Below, piece after piece: positions 44,963-54,121 of a stretch of 64,000 bases of DNA. This DNA is from VBDM01 sp963699535 (lineage in GTDB: Bacteria > Pseudomonadota > Gammaproteobacteria > Burkholderiales > SG8-39), in contig CAVOUJ010000037.1 in NCBI GenBank assembly GCA_963699535.1, positions 116,164 through 180,163 on the forward strand. Direction: 5' to 3'. Numbering within the stretch: the first letter of the stretch is position 1; the number at the start of each line of letters is the position of its first letter. A program made the translations under genes and the position numbers. The notes under the pieces are model-generated. The model was not told where the DNA came from. It searched no databases and was given only the letters and a program-made list of their open reading frames with translations.

Positions 44963-46168
44963 ATGCCGCTCTTCACCTACAAGGCCGTGGACACCCGGGG
45001 CAAGGCCATTCTCGGCCAGATCGACGCGATCAACATCGTCGATCTCGAAATGCGCCTCAAACGCATGGGGCTCGACCTCGTGCGCGGCGGACCGGCGAGG
45101 CAGGGGAGCGGCATGCTCCGCGGGGGAACGGTCAAGCGCGCAGAGCTCATCAACTTCTGCTTCCACATGGAGCAGCTCATCGGCGCAGGCGTGCCGCTGG
45201 TCGAATCGCTGATCGATTTGCGCGACAGTATCGAGAACGTCCGCTTCCGTGAAGTGATCTCCGGAGTCCTGGAAGGCATCCAGGGGGGCTTGAGGCTTTC
45301 GCAGGCCCTGGCCCAGTATCCGGAAATCTTCAATTCGGTCTTCACCAGTCTGGTCCGCGCCGGGGAAGACACCGGGAAGCTCCCCGAGGTCCTGAGAAGC
45401 CTCATCGAGAGCATGAAATGGGAGGACGAGCTCGCCGAGCACATGAAGAAGCTCGTCATGTACCCCGCTTTCGTCGGCTCGATCGTGGTAGCGGTGACCC
45501 TCTTCCTGATGGTGTACCTCGTGCCGCAGATGGTCGCCTTCATCAAGAACATGGGGCAGCACATCCCGCTGCAAACGCGCATCCTCATCGAAGTGTCGGC
45601 GTTCTTCGTCGGCTATTGGTGGGCCGTGCTGGCGGCGCCCTTCGTCGTTTTCTTCGCGGTCAGGCTGATGGCCCAGTCCAACCCTCTGTTTCGCTACCAG
45701 CTCGATCGCTTCAAGCTCGCGCTTCCGGTGGCGGGCGACATCATGCGCAAGATCATCCTGTCGCGCTTCGCCAGCATCTTTGCGCTGATGTACTCCTCCG
45801 GAATCACGATCCTGGACGCGATCCGCAGCTCCGAGGAAATCGCCGGCAACATGGTCATCCAGGAAGGACTGAAACTCGCCGGCCAGCAGATCGGCGAGGG
45901 CAAGAACGTCACGTCTGCCTTCCAGGAGATCGGTCTGTTCCCGCCGCTCGTGGTGAGGATGCTGCGCGTGGGCGAGTCGACCGGCGCCCTCGACAAGGCG
46001 CTGCTCAACGTGTCGTACTTCTACAACCGCGAGGTGCGCGAATCGATCGGCAAGATCCAGGTGATGATCGAGCCCGCCCTGACGGTGATCCTCGGCGCCG
46101 TGCTCGGCTGGGTCATGCTCTCCGTCCTCGGGCCGATCTACGACGTCATTTCCAAGATCAAGGTGTAG
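44963..46168 (+). CDS. mshG: pilus inner-membrane platform protein (GspF/PilC family)
   Basis: The 401-residue protein is the membrane platform on which the ATPase acts. It begins MPLFTYKAVDTRGKAI, has two GspF domains (residues about 65-190 and 270-395) with FCFHMEQLIGAGVPL-like and FASIFALMYSSGI motifs, and three membrane helices. A GAGGGAA ribosome site precedes ATG 44963. Confidence 0.94.
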   Translation: MPLFTYKAVDTRGKAILGQIDAINIVDLEMRLKRMGLDLVRGGPARQGSGMLRGGTVKRAELINFCFHMEQLIGAGVPLVESLIDLRDSIENVRFREVISGVLEGIQGGLRLSQALAQYPEIFNSVFTSLVRAGEDTGKLPEVLRSLIESMKWEDELAEHMKKLVMYPAFVGSIVVAVTLFLMVYLVPQMVAFIKNMGQHIPLQTRILIEVSAFFVGYWWAVLAAPFVVFFAVRLMAQSNPLFRYQLDRFKLALPVAGDIMRKIILSRFASIFALMYSSGITILDAIRSSEEIAGNMVIQEGLKLAGQQIGEGKNVTSAFQEIGLFPPLVVRMLRVGESTGALDKALLNVSYFYNREVRESIGKIQVMIEPALTVILGAVLGWVMLSVLGPIYDVISKIKV

Positions 46169-46171
46169 AAA

Positions 46172-47746
46172 GTGCCGAGCAAGCGCCTCCTTTACTTCAC
46201 CTCGCAGCGCGTCACCGCCTATCTGTGGGGAAAGAGCGACCTTCGCAAGGAAGCCGCGTTCGGCGCAAACCAGGAAGGGACCACCGAGTTCTCGAAGTAC
46301 GTCGCCGCCTCGCCGGAGAGCCTGTTCTACGTGCTCGCCGACATCGTCGAGGAGGATTTCTTCCAGGAGAACATCCCCTACGTGCGCGGCAGGGACCGGC
46401 GCGCGCTCCTTGCGCGCAAGCTCGCTCAGCGCTATCGCGACACGTCGCTCGCCGTGCCCATCTCGCTCGGTGCCGAGATCCACGCGGGCCGGCGCGAAGA
46501 GCGGATCCTCTACACGTCGTTCACCAACACGCAGCAGTTCCAGCCGTGGCTGGAGGCCTTGCGCGCGGCCGGCGCGCGCGTGGCCGGCGTGTTTTCGGTG
46601 GCTCTTGCTGCGGGCGCGGTCGGCAAGCGCCTGGGTTTCAAGGCGAGCCGCTACCTCATGGTGAGCCTGCAGCAGGCGGGGCTCAGGCAGAGCTACGTCG
46701 AGAACGGACGAATCCGCTTCTCGCGCCTGAGCCGCGTGGACTTCTCCGACCCCAGAGCGATCGCCCAGGATTGCGCCGCCGAGTCGCTTCGGATCCACCA
46801 GTACCTCGCCAACGCCCGCATCCTTCCGCGCGAAGCCGACCCGCTCGATGTGCTCGTGCTCGCCCCGAGCGAGTACAAGGCGCTCTACGACGCGGTGTGC
46901 GTCAACTCCGCCCGCCTGCGTTTCCACGTGCGCGACCTCGACACGATGGGCAGGAGCCTCGGCCTCAAATCCGCGCCTACCGAAACCCTCGCGGAAGGCC
47001 TGTTCCTGTACGTGCTCGCCGAATCTGCGACGCGCGAACAGTACGCCGACGACAGCCTACGACGCTTCTATCACTTGTGGCGGGCCCGTGTGGGCCTGAT
47101 CGGTGCCGGGGCTGCGGTTTTCGGCGTGGCCCTGCTCTTCTCGGCGATCAACCTGCTCGACCTCTACGATGCGAAGGAACGGACCCGGATGAACCGCGTG
47201 CAGGAAGCCCAGGCCGCGCAGGAGTACGCGCGATTGCAAAAGGATTTCCCGAAGACGCCGACGTCCGCTGACAACCTCAAGGCGATCGTCAGGAATTACC
47301 GGGCGATTCTTCGCCAGAGCACGTCTCCGAGCGGTATGTTCGTCGAGATCAGCGAAGCCGTGTCCGCGATGCCCCAGATCGAGATCGACAAGATCGACTG
47401 GGAGATCGTCGGGGAGACGAGATCTCAGCAGGGGCGCGCCGCGTCGAAGGCGGCGGGCGCGCCGGCGTCCAAGGCGGCTAAGGCTGCGTCGGACGAGCCT
47501 CCAGTCCAGACGGCGGAGATCTCCGGCAAGCTCGTCGTCGCCCAAGCCTCGGACTACCGCGCAGTGACCGCCCTGATCAATCAGTTCGCCGATACGCTGC
47601 GCCGAAAACCCGGCACCGAGGTGATCCGCACCCAGCTGCCGTTCGACATCAACGCGGAAAAAAGCATCAGCGGCGATATCGGGGCGACGAGGCAGGAAGA
47701 AGTGCCGCACTTCTCGGTCGTCATAAGCAAGCGGCGGGGGACATGA
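46172..47746 (+). CDS. PilM/PilN-like fused pilus assembly protein (MshI/GspL-like)
   Basis: The 524-residue protein starts at GTG 46172, three bases after mshG. The first 300 residues look like a divergent PilM/GspL-type cytosolic domain. One membrane helix follows at about residues 308-330 (VGLIGAGAAVFGVALLFSAINLLDLY), then a periplasmic part of about 190 residues with a coiled-coil-like start and an Ala/Lys-rich linker, as in PilN. I infer a PilM-PilN fusion from this layout and from position; sequence motifs are weak. Confidence 0.65.
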   Translation: MPSKRLLYFTSQRVTAYLWGKSDLRKEAAFGANQEGTTEFSKYVAASPESLFYVLADIVEEDFFQENIPYVRGRDRRALLARKLAQRYRDTSLAVPISLGAEIHAGRREERILYTSFTNTQQFQPWLEALRAAGARVAGVFSVALAAGAVGKRLGFKASRYLMVSLQQAGLRQSYVENGRIRFSRLSRVDFSDPRAIAQDCAAESLRIHQYLANARILPREADPLDVLVLAPSEYKALYDAVCVNSARLRFHVRDLDTMGRSLGLKSAPTETLAEGLFLYVLAESATREQYADDSLRRFYHLWRARVGLIGAGAAVFGVALLFSAINLLDLYDAKERTRMNRVQEAQAAQEYARLQKDFPKTPTSADNLKAIVRNYRAILRQSTSPSGMFVEISEAVSAMPQIEIDKIDWEIVGETRSQQGRAASKAAGAPASKAAKAASDEPPVQTAEISGKLVVAQASDYRAVTALINQFADTLRRKPGTEVIRTQLPFDINAEKSISGDIGATRQEEVPHFSVVISKRRGT

Positions 47747-48357
47747 ACATCTCGCGCGACGATCTCAGGCACCTGCGCGCACCGATCGCGCTGGCGATCC
47801 TGCTGTCTGCGATGGGCGCCGCCTGCCTTGGGGTCAGCAAGTACTATCTCGACGAGGCGAAGGCGGTGAGGGACGCGAGCAGATTGACCCGTATCGGGGC
47901 CCAGGAGCGGATGGCCAGGGTCGCCGAGGAAGAGCGCGAAATCCGCGAGAACCTGGTGCACTTCGAGCTGATGCAGCGGAACGGGATGGTGGGCGAGCAA
48001 AGCCGGCTCGACTGGATCGAATCGATCGCGAAAATCAAGAACTCGCGGAAGCTCTTCGAGATCAGGTACAACATCGAAGCTCAGACCTCGGTCGATTACC
48101 CCGGGGTCGTCGCCACCGGCGCGGCCGATTTCGTTGTCAGCCGGATGAGACTCAACATGCTGCTCCTGCACGAAGGAGACCTGCTGAATTTCCTTTCAGA
48201 CCTGCAGGCGGCCGGCAAAGCGCACGTATCGGTGCGGCGCTGCTCGGTGAGCCGAATCGAGCGCGGGGCGGGGCCGAGCGCGACATCTCTGCAACCGCGC
48301 CTGCGGGCCGAATGCCTGGTCGATCTCGTTTCAGTCAGAGCGATAAAGCCGGCATGA
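47743..48357 (+). CDS. PilO/MshJ-like pilus assembly protein
   Basis: The 204-residue protein has a short cytosolic start, one membrane helix (about residues 13-34), a charged coiled-coil stretch with many Glu and Arg (residues 45-75) and a compact C-terminal domain. This is the layout of PilO/GspM/MshJ proteins. It overlaps the preceding gene by four bases (ATGA). Confidence 0.65.
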   Translation: MNISRDDLRHLRAPIALAILLSAMGAACLGVSKYYLDEAKAVRDASRLTRIGAQERMARVAEEEREIRENLVHFELMQRNGMVGEQSRLDWIESIAKIKNSRKLFEIRYNIEAQTSVDYPGVVATGAADFVVSRMRLNMLLLHEGDLLNFLSDLQAAGKAHVSVRRCSVSRIERGAGPSATSLQPRLRAECLVDLVSVRAIKPA

Positions 48358-48367
48358 GGCGACGCGC

Positions 48368-48772
48368 ATGAGGCTGATTCGAATCCTCCTTGCCGGCCTT
48401 CTTGCCGTTCAGGCCTTCCCTGCTCTTTCTCAGGAGAACCTCGGCCGGCTCTTTCTCCTGCCGCAGCAGCGGCAGGACCTCGACCGCAGGCGCCTGGCAA
48501 ACATCCAGGAGTCCGCGTTGACCGAAAGCCTCGTCACGGTAAACGGCCAGGTATCGCGCTCATCGGGAAAGACCACGGTATGGGTCAACGGCATCCCTCA
48601 GGAATCCACAGCGAAGCCGCCTGACCCGGCGCGAGTGACCTTGCCCGGCGCCGAGGGCGAACGCTCAGTGACCCTCAAGATTGGACAGACCGTTGACAAG
48701 GTCCGCGGCGAAGTGAGAGATCCCGTCGGAGGCGGGCGGATACTGACTCCCGGGCAAAAGCGGCAGCCGTGA
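48368..48772 (+). CDS. small periplasmic pilus protein, PilP/MshK-like by position
   Basis: The 134-residue protein has a signal peptide (residues 1-21, ending PALSQ) and a C-terminal beta-rich part with VTVNGQVSRSSGKTTVWVNG and LKIGQTVDKVRGEV. Such short periplasmic proteins after PilO in pilus operons act as secretin docking factors (PilP, MshK, GspC-like). No strong motif supports one name. The stop overlaps the next start by four bases. Confidence 0.6.
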   Translation: MRLIRILLAGLLAVQAFPALSQENLGRLFLLPQQRQDLDRRRLANIQESALTESLVTVNGQVSRSSGKTTVWVNGIPQESTAKPPDPARVTLPGAEGERSVTLKIGQTVDKVRGEVRDPVGGGRILTPGQKRQP

Positions 48773-50484
48773 AGCCGCATCGCACCTGCCGGGGGACAGG
48801 CGCAAGCCAGCGCGGCTTCGCGATGATCGCGATCCTCGCGCTTGTCGCGTTGATGAGCGCATACCTGATCGCGAACGCCCTCAATGCGACCGGCTCGGGA
48901 CTCGAGCGCGAGCAGCGCAGCATGAACGCCCTCAGGGAGGCGAAGGCGGCCCTCATCGCCTATGCCGCCAACGAACAGTGGCAGAAGTACAAGGGCCAAG
49001 TGACCGATCAACCCGGAGCGTTGCCCTGCCCTGACACTAACAACACCGGAGCGTCCGCTGGAGTCTGTTCCGGCGCGGCGAACCGCATCGGCCGCCTGCC
49101 GTGGATCACCATAGGCAGCCGGGACCTGACTGACGAGAGCGGGGAGCGCCTCTGGTACGCCGTATCGTCCGATTTCTACAAGGATTCCGGACACGTCATC
49201 AACAGCGACACGCCGGGCCTACTAACGGTTACCGGAGTGGCGTCCGCAACGAGCGTCGTGGCGATCGTGTTTGCGCCCGGTGTCCCGGTTCAAGACCCGC
49301 TGCTGCCCGGCCAACTTCAGGACCGCAGCGGTGCAAATGCCAACAGGCCCGAAAGCTATCTAGAGGGCTTGACTGCCGTATCACCTAACTACCTGTACAA
49401 CATCCCGAGCACATCGCCCACCAACACGTTCAACGACCGCCTCCTCACCATCACGCAAGCGGAACTGATGGCGGCGGTCGAGCCGGTGGTCGCCGCGCGG
49501 ATAGGCCGGGACGTCATTCCTCTCCTGCAAGCCTACATCAGCAAGTGGGGTTCCTATCCTTTTGCGGTTCCGTTCGGCGCAGGGCCACCCACCGCCCAGC
49601 CGTCCTACCAGGGCGCGTCGAACCAAATGGTTGGAATGCTTCCGGTGACGACCGACCCGAGCTTTTACAAGTGGGCAAGCGCTACGGTGACGACCATCAA
49701 ATTCCAGGGCACGGGAATCTACAATACAACACCGGCAACCATCTCCCCCGACCCGACGAACTGCACGATCAACTCGTCTCCCCTTCAAGCCGTCTGCGAG
49801 GTCGATTACTTCGGCGACGGCGGGAACGACGACCGCCCCAATATCAGAGTGGACATAGTCCTCCAGAACAAGGACAAGGCTCTCGCCGACGTTCCCACCC
49901 CGTTCATTCAACCGTGGAACTTAACTTTGGTCGACGGGAACGGAAACACATTCGGGAACTCGCCGCCATACGGATCCTGGAGTACGGTTGGTTCTTTCGC
50001 CCCTACACAAGGTTTTTCGACGCAGACCGGCGTGCTCACCTATATCGGCAGGCTGCGAAATGCCGATTCGAGCTCGAACAGGTTCACTATCACGATCCCG
50101 CTCCCTGCGGCAAACTATCTGCCCAGCCTGACGGGCGCAAGTCTCACGTGGTTCATTTCGAACGAGTGGTACCGGCAGACTTTCTATGCGGTCTCGCCCG
50201 GCTGGGCCCCCAGCGGCGCCAGCAGCTGCAGTACGACGATGGTCCCCTTCTGCCTGACGGTGAACAACCTGCCGCCGTCCTACGCGACGCTGAACGACAA
50301 GCGCGCGATACTGTTGCTTGCCGGCCGCTCCTTGGGCGGCGCCCTGCGGCCAAATGGAACACTCGCCGACTACCTGGAGGGCGCAAACCTCACCGCCATG
50401 AACGGCACGACGCCGTTCATCTACGAGCATCGCTCAGGTTTCCCCGTCGCGATCAACGACCGGGTCGTGGTCGTTGCACCCTGA
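48769..50484 (+). CDS. large pilin-like protein with GspK/PilX-type N-terminus
   Basis: This 571-residue protein has a pilin-like N-terminus (QRGFAMIAILALVALMSAYL) after a 16-residue basic leader, but lacks the Glu at mature position 5, as GspK and PilX-like tip proteins do. After the helix come REAKAALIAYAA and an LPCPDTNNTG segment also found, in similar form, in the next gene. The remaining 430 residues are Ser/Thr/Asn/Pro-rich with several Cys (for example CEVDYFGDGG and SCSTTMVPFC) and look extracellular. It may sit at the pilus tip. I do not recognise a named family. Confidence 0.65.
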   Translation: MKPHRTCRGTGASQRGFAMIAILALVALMSAYLIANALNATGSGLEREQRSMNALREAKAALIAYAANEQWQKYKGQVTDQPGALPCPDTNNTGASAGVCSGAANRIGRLPWITIGSRDLTDESGERLWYAVSSDFYKDSGHVINSDTPGLLTVTGVASATSVVAIVFAPGVPVQDPLLPGQLQDRSGANANRPESYLEGLTAVSPNYLYNIPSTSPTNTFNDRLLTITQAELMAAVEPVVAARIGRDVIPLLQAYISKWGSYPFAVPFGAGPPTAQPSYQGASNQMVGMLPVTTDPSFYKWASATVTTIKFQGTGIYNTTPATISPDPTNCTINSSPLQAVCEVDYFGDGGNDDRPNIRVDIVLQNKDKALADVPTPFIQPWNLTLVDGNGNTFGNSPPYGSWSTVGSFAPTQGFSTQTGVLTYIGRLRNADSSSNRFTITIPLPAANYLPSLTGASLTWFISNEWYRQTFYAVSPGWAPSGASSCSTTMVPFCLTVNNLPPSYATLNDKRAILLLAGRSLGGALRPNGTLADYLEGANLTAMNGTTPFIYEHRSGFPVAINDRVVVVAP

Positions 50485-50494
50485 ATTCGGCGCA

Positions 50495-51385
50495 ATGAGC
50501 GGCAGCAAGGGTTTTACGCTCGTCGAGCTGTCGATCGCGTTCATTATCATCGTGTTGTTGCTCGCCGGCGCGATGATTCCGCTCACTACTCAAATCGAGC
50601 TGCGCGGCATCGCCGATACGCAGCGCAGCATGGAGCAAGTCCGGGAAGCGATCATTGGATTCGCCCAGGCAAACGGCCGGCTTCCCTGTCCCGCCCCCGG
50701 TAACCTCGCGGCCGGAACAGCCAATGCAGGCGTAGAGGCGCTAAACGGGGGGATGCCCAACAGGACGTGCGCCGCCGCCTTTGGGGTGGTCCCATGGGCG
50801 ACACTTGGCGTGCCGGAGACGGACTCGTGGGGACGGCGATTCTCATACGGAGTGTCCCCCGCCTTCGCCGATGAATCGGGCGTCGGGACGTGGGCCACGG
50901 ACGTGGGGACCGTACCGCCGAGTCCACAGAATCAGAACCAGCCGTGTCCTACGGTCCCACCTGCTCCGGCGCCGAGCGCGCCTGCTTCATTCGCGCTCTG
51001 CACCTTGGGCGACATCGCAGTCTTCACACGGGGGGACGCAACGACAACCGCTGCGCCGTTAGCCGTCGCGTTACCGGCGATCATCATTTCACACGGGAAG
51101 AACGGCTTCGGCGCCTGGCAGACAAACGGATCCCAGCTCAACCTCGCACCAGCCGGCACCGACGAAACCCGTAATCTCAGCGGGAATCCGAACGCGACAC
51201 CGTTGGGCGGCTACTCGAGCCGGGCCTTCTACAGCCGCAAACAGACCCCTGGAGCGGCAGGCTGCGTTGATCCCCCTTACGGCAGCACAAATACAGCGCC
51301 GGCCTGCGAATTCGACGACCTCGTCGTCATGATCACGTCCAACGCGCTCGTAGCCCGCATGGTCGCGGCCGGCCGCCTGCCCTAG
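50495..51385 (+). CDS. large prepilin-like protein with LPCP motif
   Basis: ATG 50495 gives a short leader and a classical prepilin site, SKG cut before FTLVELSIAFIIIVLLL with Glu at position 5. The 296-residue protein is about twice pilin size. REAIIGFAQANGRLPCPAPGN and FGVVPWATLGVPETDSWG parallel segments of the preceding gene, so the two are distant relatives. The C-terminal part has pairs of Cys (CVDPP, CEFDDLVVMI). An upstream in-frame TTG is not used. A minor pilin or tip role is inferred. Confidence 0.7.
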   Translation: MSGSKGFTLVELSIAFIIIVLLLAGAMIPLTTQIELRGIADTQRSMEQVREAIIGFAQANGRLPCPAPGNLAAGTANAGVEALNGGMPNRTCAAAFGVVPWATLGVPETDSWGRRFSYGVSPAFADESGVGTWATDVGTVPPSPQNQNQPCPTVPPAPAPSAPASFALCTLGDIAVFTRGDATTTAAPLAVALPAIIISHGKNGFGAWQTNGSQLNLAPAGTDETRNLSGNPNATPLGGYSSRAFYSRKQTPGAAGCVDPPYGSTNTAPACEFDDLVVMITSNALVARMVAAGRLP

Positions 51386-51432
51386 GAGTGGATCGCTGAT
51401 TTACGGCCGGAGGGGTAACGCGCAGCCGCTGC

Positions 51433-53157
51433 TTACTTGTCCCGCCCGCCGCGGCGCACTTCCCCGCGGAGGCTGAAACACACGCGGCCCGGATCGTTTT
51501 CCCGCAGTTGCAGCGAGAATCCCGAGATCTCCGCGAGCCGGCTGGTCTGATACAGGCCAATCCCGAACCCGGTTTCCGAAGGCACCGGCCCCCTCAGCAG
51601 TCCCCGCAGCACTTCAGCGGCTACGGGAGCACCGCTATCGCACACGGAGAACTCGATGGAATCGTCGCAGTGAAAGGTCGCGCGTATGCCCACGGACTCG
51701 TTCAGCTTGCGTTTCCGCAAAGCGTTCTGAAGCAGATTGTCGCCGGCCGAATCGAAAAGCTCTTTCGGCAGCATGATGCTGTCTTCGCCGCCCTCGTGCA
51801 CGAATTCCACGCCGCGGCCCGCGTAGCTGCGTTGCAGTCCCTCCCACCATGTCTTCGCCTGGATGTAGCGGCCGTCGCCGGCCTCGGGTTTCTGCAGCTT
51901 GTCGAGCGTCTGCTGCAGCCGCTGGGTGATCGCGGGAAGCTGGCGCCTCATGAGGGAAGACAGCTCGCCGGTATCGGTCGCAGCGTCGCGTTCGGCGGCG
52001 GCGCACAGGACGTTGAGAGACTGCAGCAGATTCTTGACGTCGTGCGTCATGCGCGCGCCGGTTTCGTGGACCGCCTGCACGTAGGTCTGCTGCTGGAGCT
52101 TCTGTTCCCGTTGCTTCGCGACGTAGAACTCGCCGAGCAGCTGCCCGAGGAGATGAAAATGCCAGACGAGCGACGGACCCAGAGGCAACTGGGTAAACAC
52201 CCGAAGACGGATTTCCTGGTTGGTGAATTCCACCGAATTCTTGGACGTCTTGCCGAAATCGCCCGACTCGCTCGCCGTGTGCCAGAAGCCGCCGGTTACC
52301 CAGGGCAGGCGCGCGAGGCCGACGCAGGCCTCTTTCATGAAGCGCTCGGGTTTGGTCTCGAGCTGGGACAGCTCGGCCAGGAAATACAGCCACCGTTCGA
52401 ACGGCAGACCCACTGAAAGAAGGTAGCGCGAAAAATACATGGAAAGCCCGCCGAATCCCGCGCGCGGGTTCCAGGAAAAGGAAAGCAGCAGTAACGCGCC
52501 CGCGATGATCAGCATGCTGTATGTCAGCGCCGACACATAGTCGGCGTGACCGACTGTCATGAAGGCGAAACTACCGAGCACGAGGGCCACCAGCAGCAGC
52601 ACGATCATCGCCGCATAGAAGAAATCGACGATCTGGGGGGTTTCGGCCGAATCGGTCTCCGCGGGGATTATCGCCATGACCAGGAACAGGGCGGGCAGAC
52701 CGTACTGCGCGAGCAGCTCGACGTCGCGGGGCAGGGGCGCGGTGATGAAGCTATTGGGCACTATCCAGATGAGCAGCAGCGACACCAGATAAAGCAGCAC
52801 GACGAGGTAGAAGCGCCGCAGCCAGGGGGCCTGGAAAAGGAAGACCTTCCCGCCCACGATTCCGGCAAGCACGCTCACCCAGACGAGCAACAGCCACCAG
52901 TTGAGAAAATAGAGAATGCCCACCGAGATGGCCACGATGCCCGCGCCCTGGACCAGGCTCAGGCGCCGCTCCCCGCGCATGAAAGGCTGCCACATCACGA
53001 ACAGCCCGAAGTGAGCGAGCATCAGCCCGCGCGCCCAGAAATCCTCGGCACCGCGCATGGCGGAAAGATGCAGGAGTAACAGCATGAGTACAAACAGGCC
53101 ACGCCACGATTTCGCGATGAAAACGCGCGGGACGGGGATCAGGCTCGCTGTAGCCAT
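51433..53157 (-). CDS. membrane sensor histidine kinase (PrsK-like)
   Basis: The 574-residue kinase has about eight N-terminal membrane helices (residues about 15-230), a GAF-like cytosolic stretch (about 245-355) with MKEACVGLARLPW, and a kinase core. The H-box is ARMTHDVKNLLQSL with phospho-His near residue 372, the N-box is DNLLQNALRKRK and the G-box is GFGIGLYQ. This H-box type and layout match PrsK-like kinases. It lies on the opposite strand inside the pilus locus and probably pairs with the sigma54 regulator at 37.1 kb. Confidence 0.87.
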   Translation of the reverse strand: MATASLIPVPRVFIAKSWRGLFVLMLLLLHLSAMRGAEDFWARGLMLAHFGLFVMWQPFMRGERRLSLVQGAGIVAISVGILYFLNWWLLLVWVSVLAGIVGGKVFLFQAPWLRRFYLVVLLYLVSLLLIWIVPNSFITAPLPRDVELLAQYGLPALFLVMAIIPAETDSAETPQIVDFFYAAMIVLLLVALVLGSFAFMTVGHADYVSALTYSMLIIAGALLLLSFSWNPRAGFGGLSMYFSRYLLSVGLPFERWLYFLAELSQLETKPERFMKEACVGLARLPWVTGGFWHTASESGDFGKTSKNSVEFTNQEIRLRVFTQLPLGPSLVWHFHLLGQLLGEFYVAKQREQKLQQQTYVQAVHETGARMTHDVKNLLQSLNVLCAAAERDAATDTGELSSLMRRQLPAITQRLQQTLDKLQKPEAGDGRYIQAKTWWEGLQRSYAGRGVEFVHEGGEDSIMLPKELFDSAGDNLLQNALRKRKLNESVGIRATFHCDDSIEFSVCDSGAPVAAEVLRGLLRGPVPSETGFGIGLYQTSRLAEISGFSLQLRENDPGRVCFSLRGEVRRGGRDK

Positions 53158-53358
53158 GATGGGGTTTCCAGCCGGACTCGAAGCGGGGCAGGCTGCGCCC
53201 GCGAGGTTCCTCGTTCTCCCTGTTCTCCGCGAAGGAATGTTTCAAGGGGATTTCGGCCGGCTTGCGCTCCCATCCCCGTGGACTTAACCTTCAGCAGGCA
53301 TGTATTGTGCCATCTTTGAGCTGTCGGCATCCAGGGGGCTTTGCGTTTGCCCACTTTC

Positions 53359-54117
53359 ATGATCGTTACGCTCGCGCGAATCACTCTGGTCGAGGCCGTT
53401 CGAAACCGCCTCCTGTGGCTCGCGGCGGCGATCATTGTGATTGCACTCGGGATGGCGCAGTTCCTCAGTCAGGTTGCGATCACCGAATCGCGCGAGATCC
53501 AGACCGCTCTGCTCGCGGCGCCCATGAGGGTCGCGGCGGTCTTCATGGTCGCCGTGTTCGTGATCACGAGCATGGTGCGGGAACTCAATGACAAGGTCAC
53601 CGAGCTGCTGCTGTCCTTGCCGGCACCACGCTCCCAGTACTTTCTCGGGAAGTTCGCCGGCTACGCGACCGTGGCCGCTGTCGTCGCCGGCTTGAGCGCC
53701 CTGCCCCTGACGCCGTTCGCCTCCCCGTACGGGCTCGCGCTCTGGACCGCATCCCTCTTTTGTGAGCTTCTGATCGTCGCGGCGGTGAGCCTCTTCTGCG
53801 TGCTGTCCTTCGTGCAGGTTGTTCCCGCCTTTGCGGCCGTAGCCGGATTCTACCTGTTGTCGCGTTCCATGGCCGCGATGCAGGTCATCGCCGGCGCCCC
53901 CTTGCAGGAGCCGACTCTCGCCGACCGCGCGGTAAACGTCATCGTTGCGCTGATCGCGCTCATACTGCCCTCGCTCGATCGCATGACACAGACAGCCTGG
54001 CTCATCGGGCCCCCGCCCGGAGCAGGCGAGGTCGGGGGCGTTCTCGGCCAGACCGCGATCTACCTCCTGCTGATCGGCTCGGCGTCGCTTTTCGACTTGT
54101 ATCGCAGGAATTTCTGA
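53359..54117 (+). CDS. ABC-2-type transporter permease, likely partner of the distant ATPase
   Basis: The 252-residue membrane protein has six predicted helices. It starts with VTLARITLVEAVRNRLLW and contains SMVRELNDKVTELLLSLPAPRSQYFLGKF, the coupling-helix region common in ABC-2 permeases of exporter type. ATG 53359 is used; in-frame TTG 53341 or 53347 are possible. No ATPase lies next to it. The unpaired exporter-type ATPase at 36.4 kb on the same strand is the best candidate. The stop is 4 bases before the next start. Confidence 0.75.
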   Translation: MIVTLARITLVEAVRNRLLWLAAAIIVIALGMAQFLSQVAITESREIQTALLAAPMRVAAVFMVAVFVITSMVRELNDKVTELLLSLPAPRSQYFLGKFAGYATVAAVVAGLSALPLTPFASPYGLALWTASLFCELLIVAAVSLFCVLSFVQVVPAFAAVAGFYLLSRSMAAMQVIAGAPLQEPTLADRAVNVIVALIALILPSLDRMTQTAWLIGPPPGAGEVGGVLGQTAIYLLLIGSASLFDLYRRNF

Positions 54118-54121
54118 AGCG

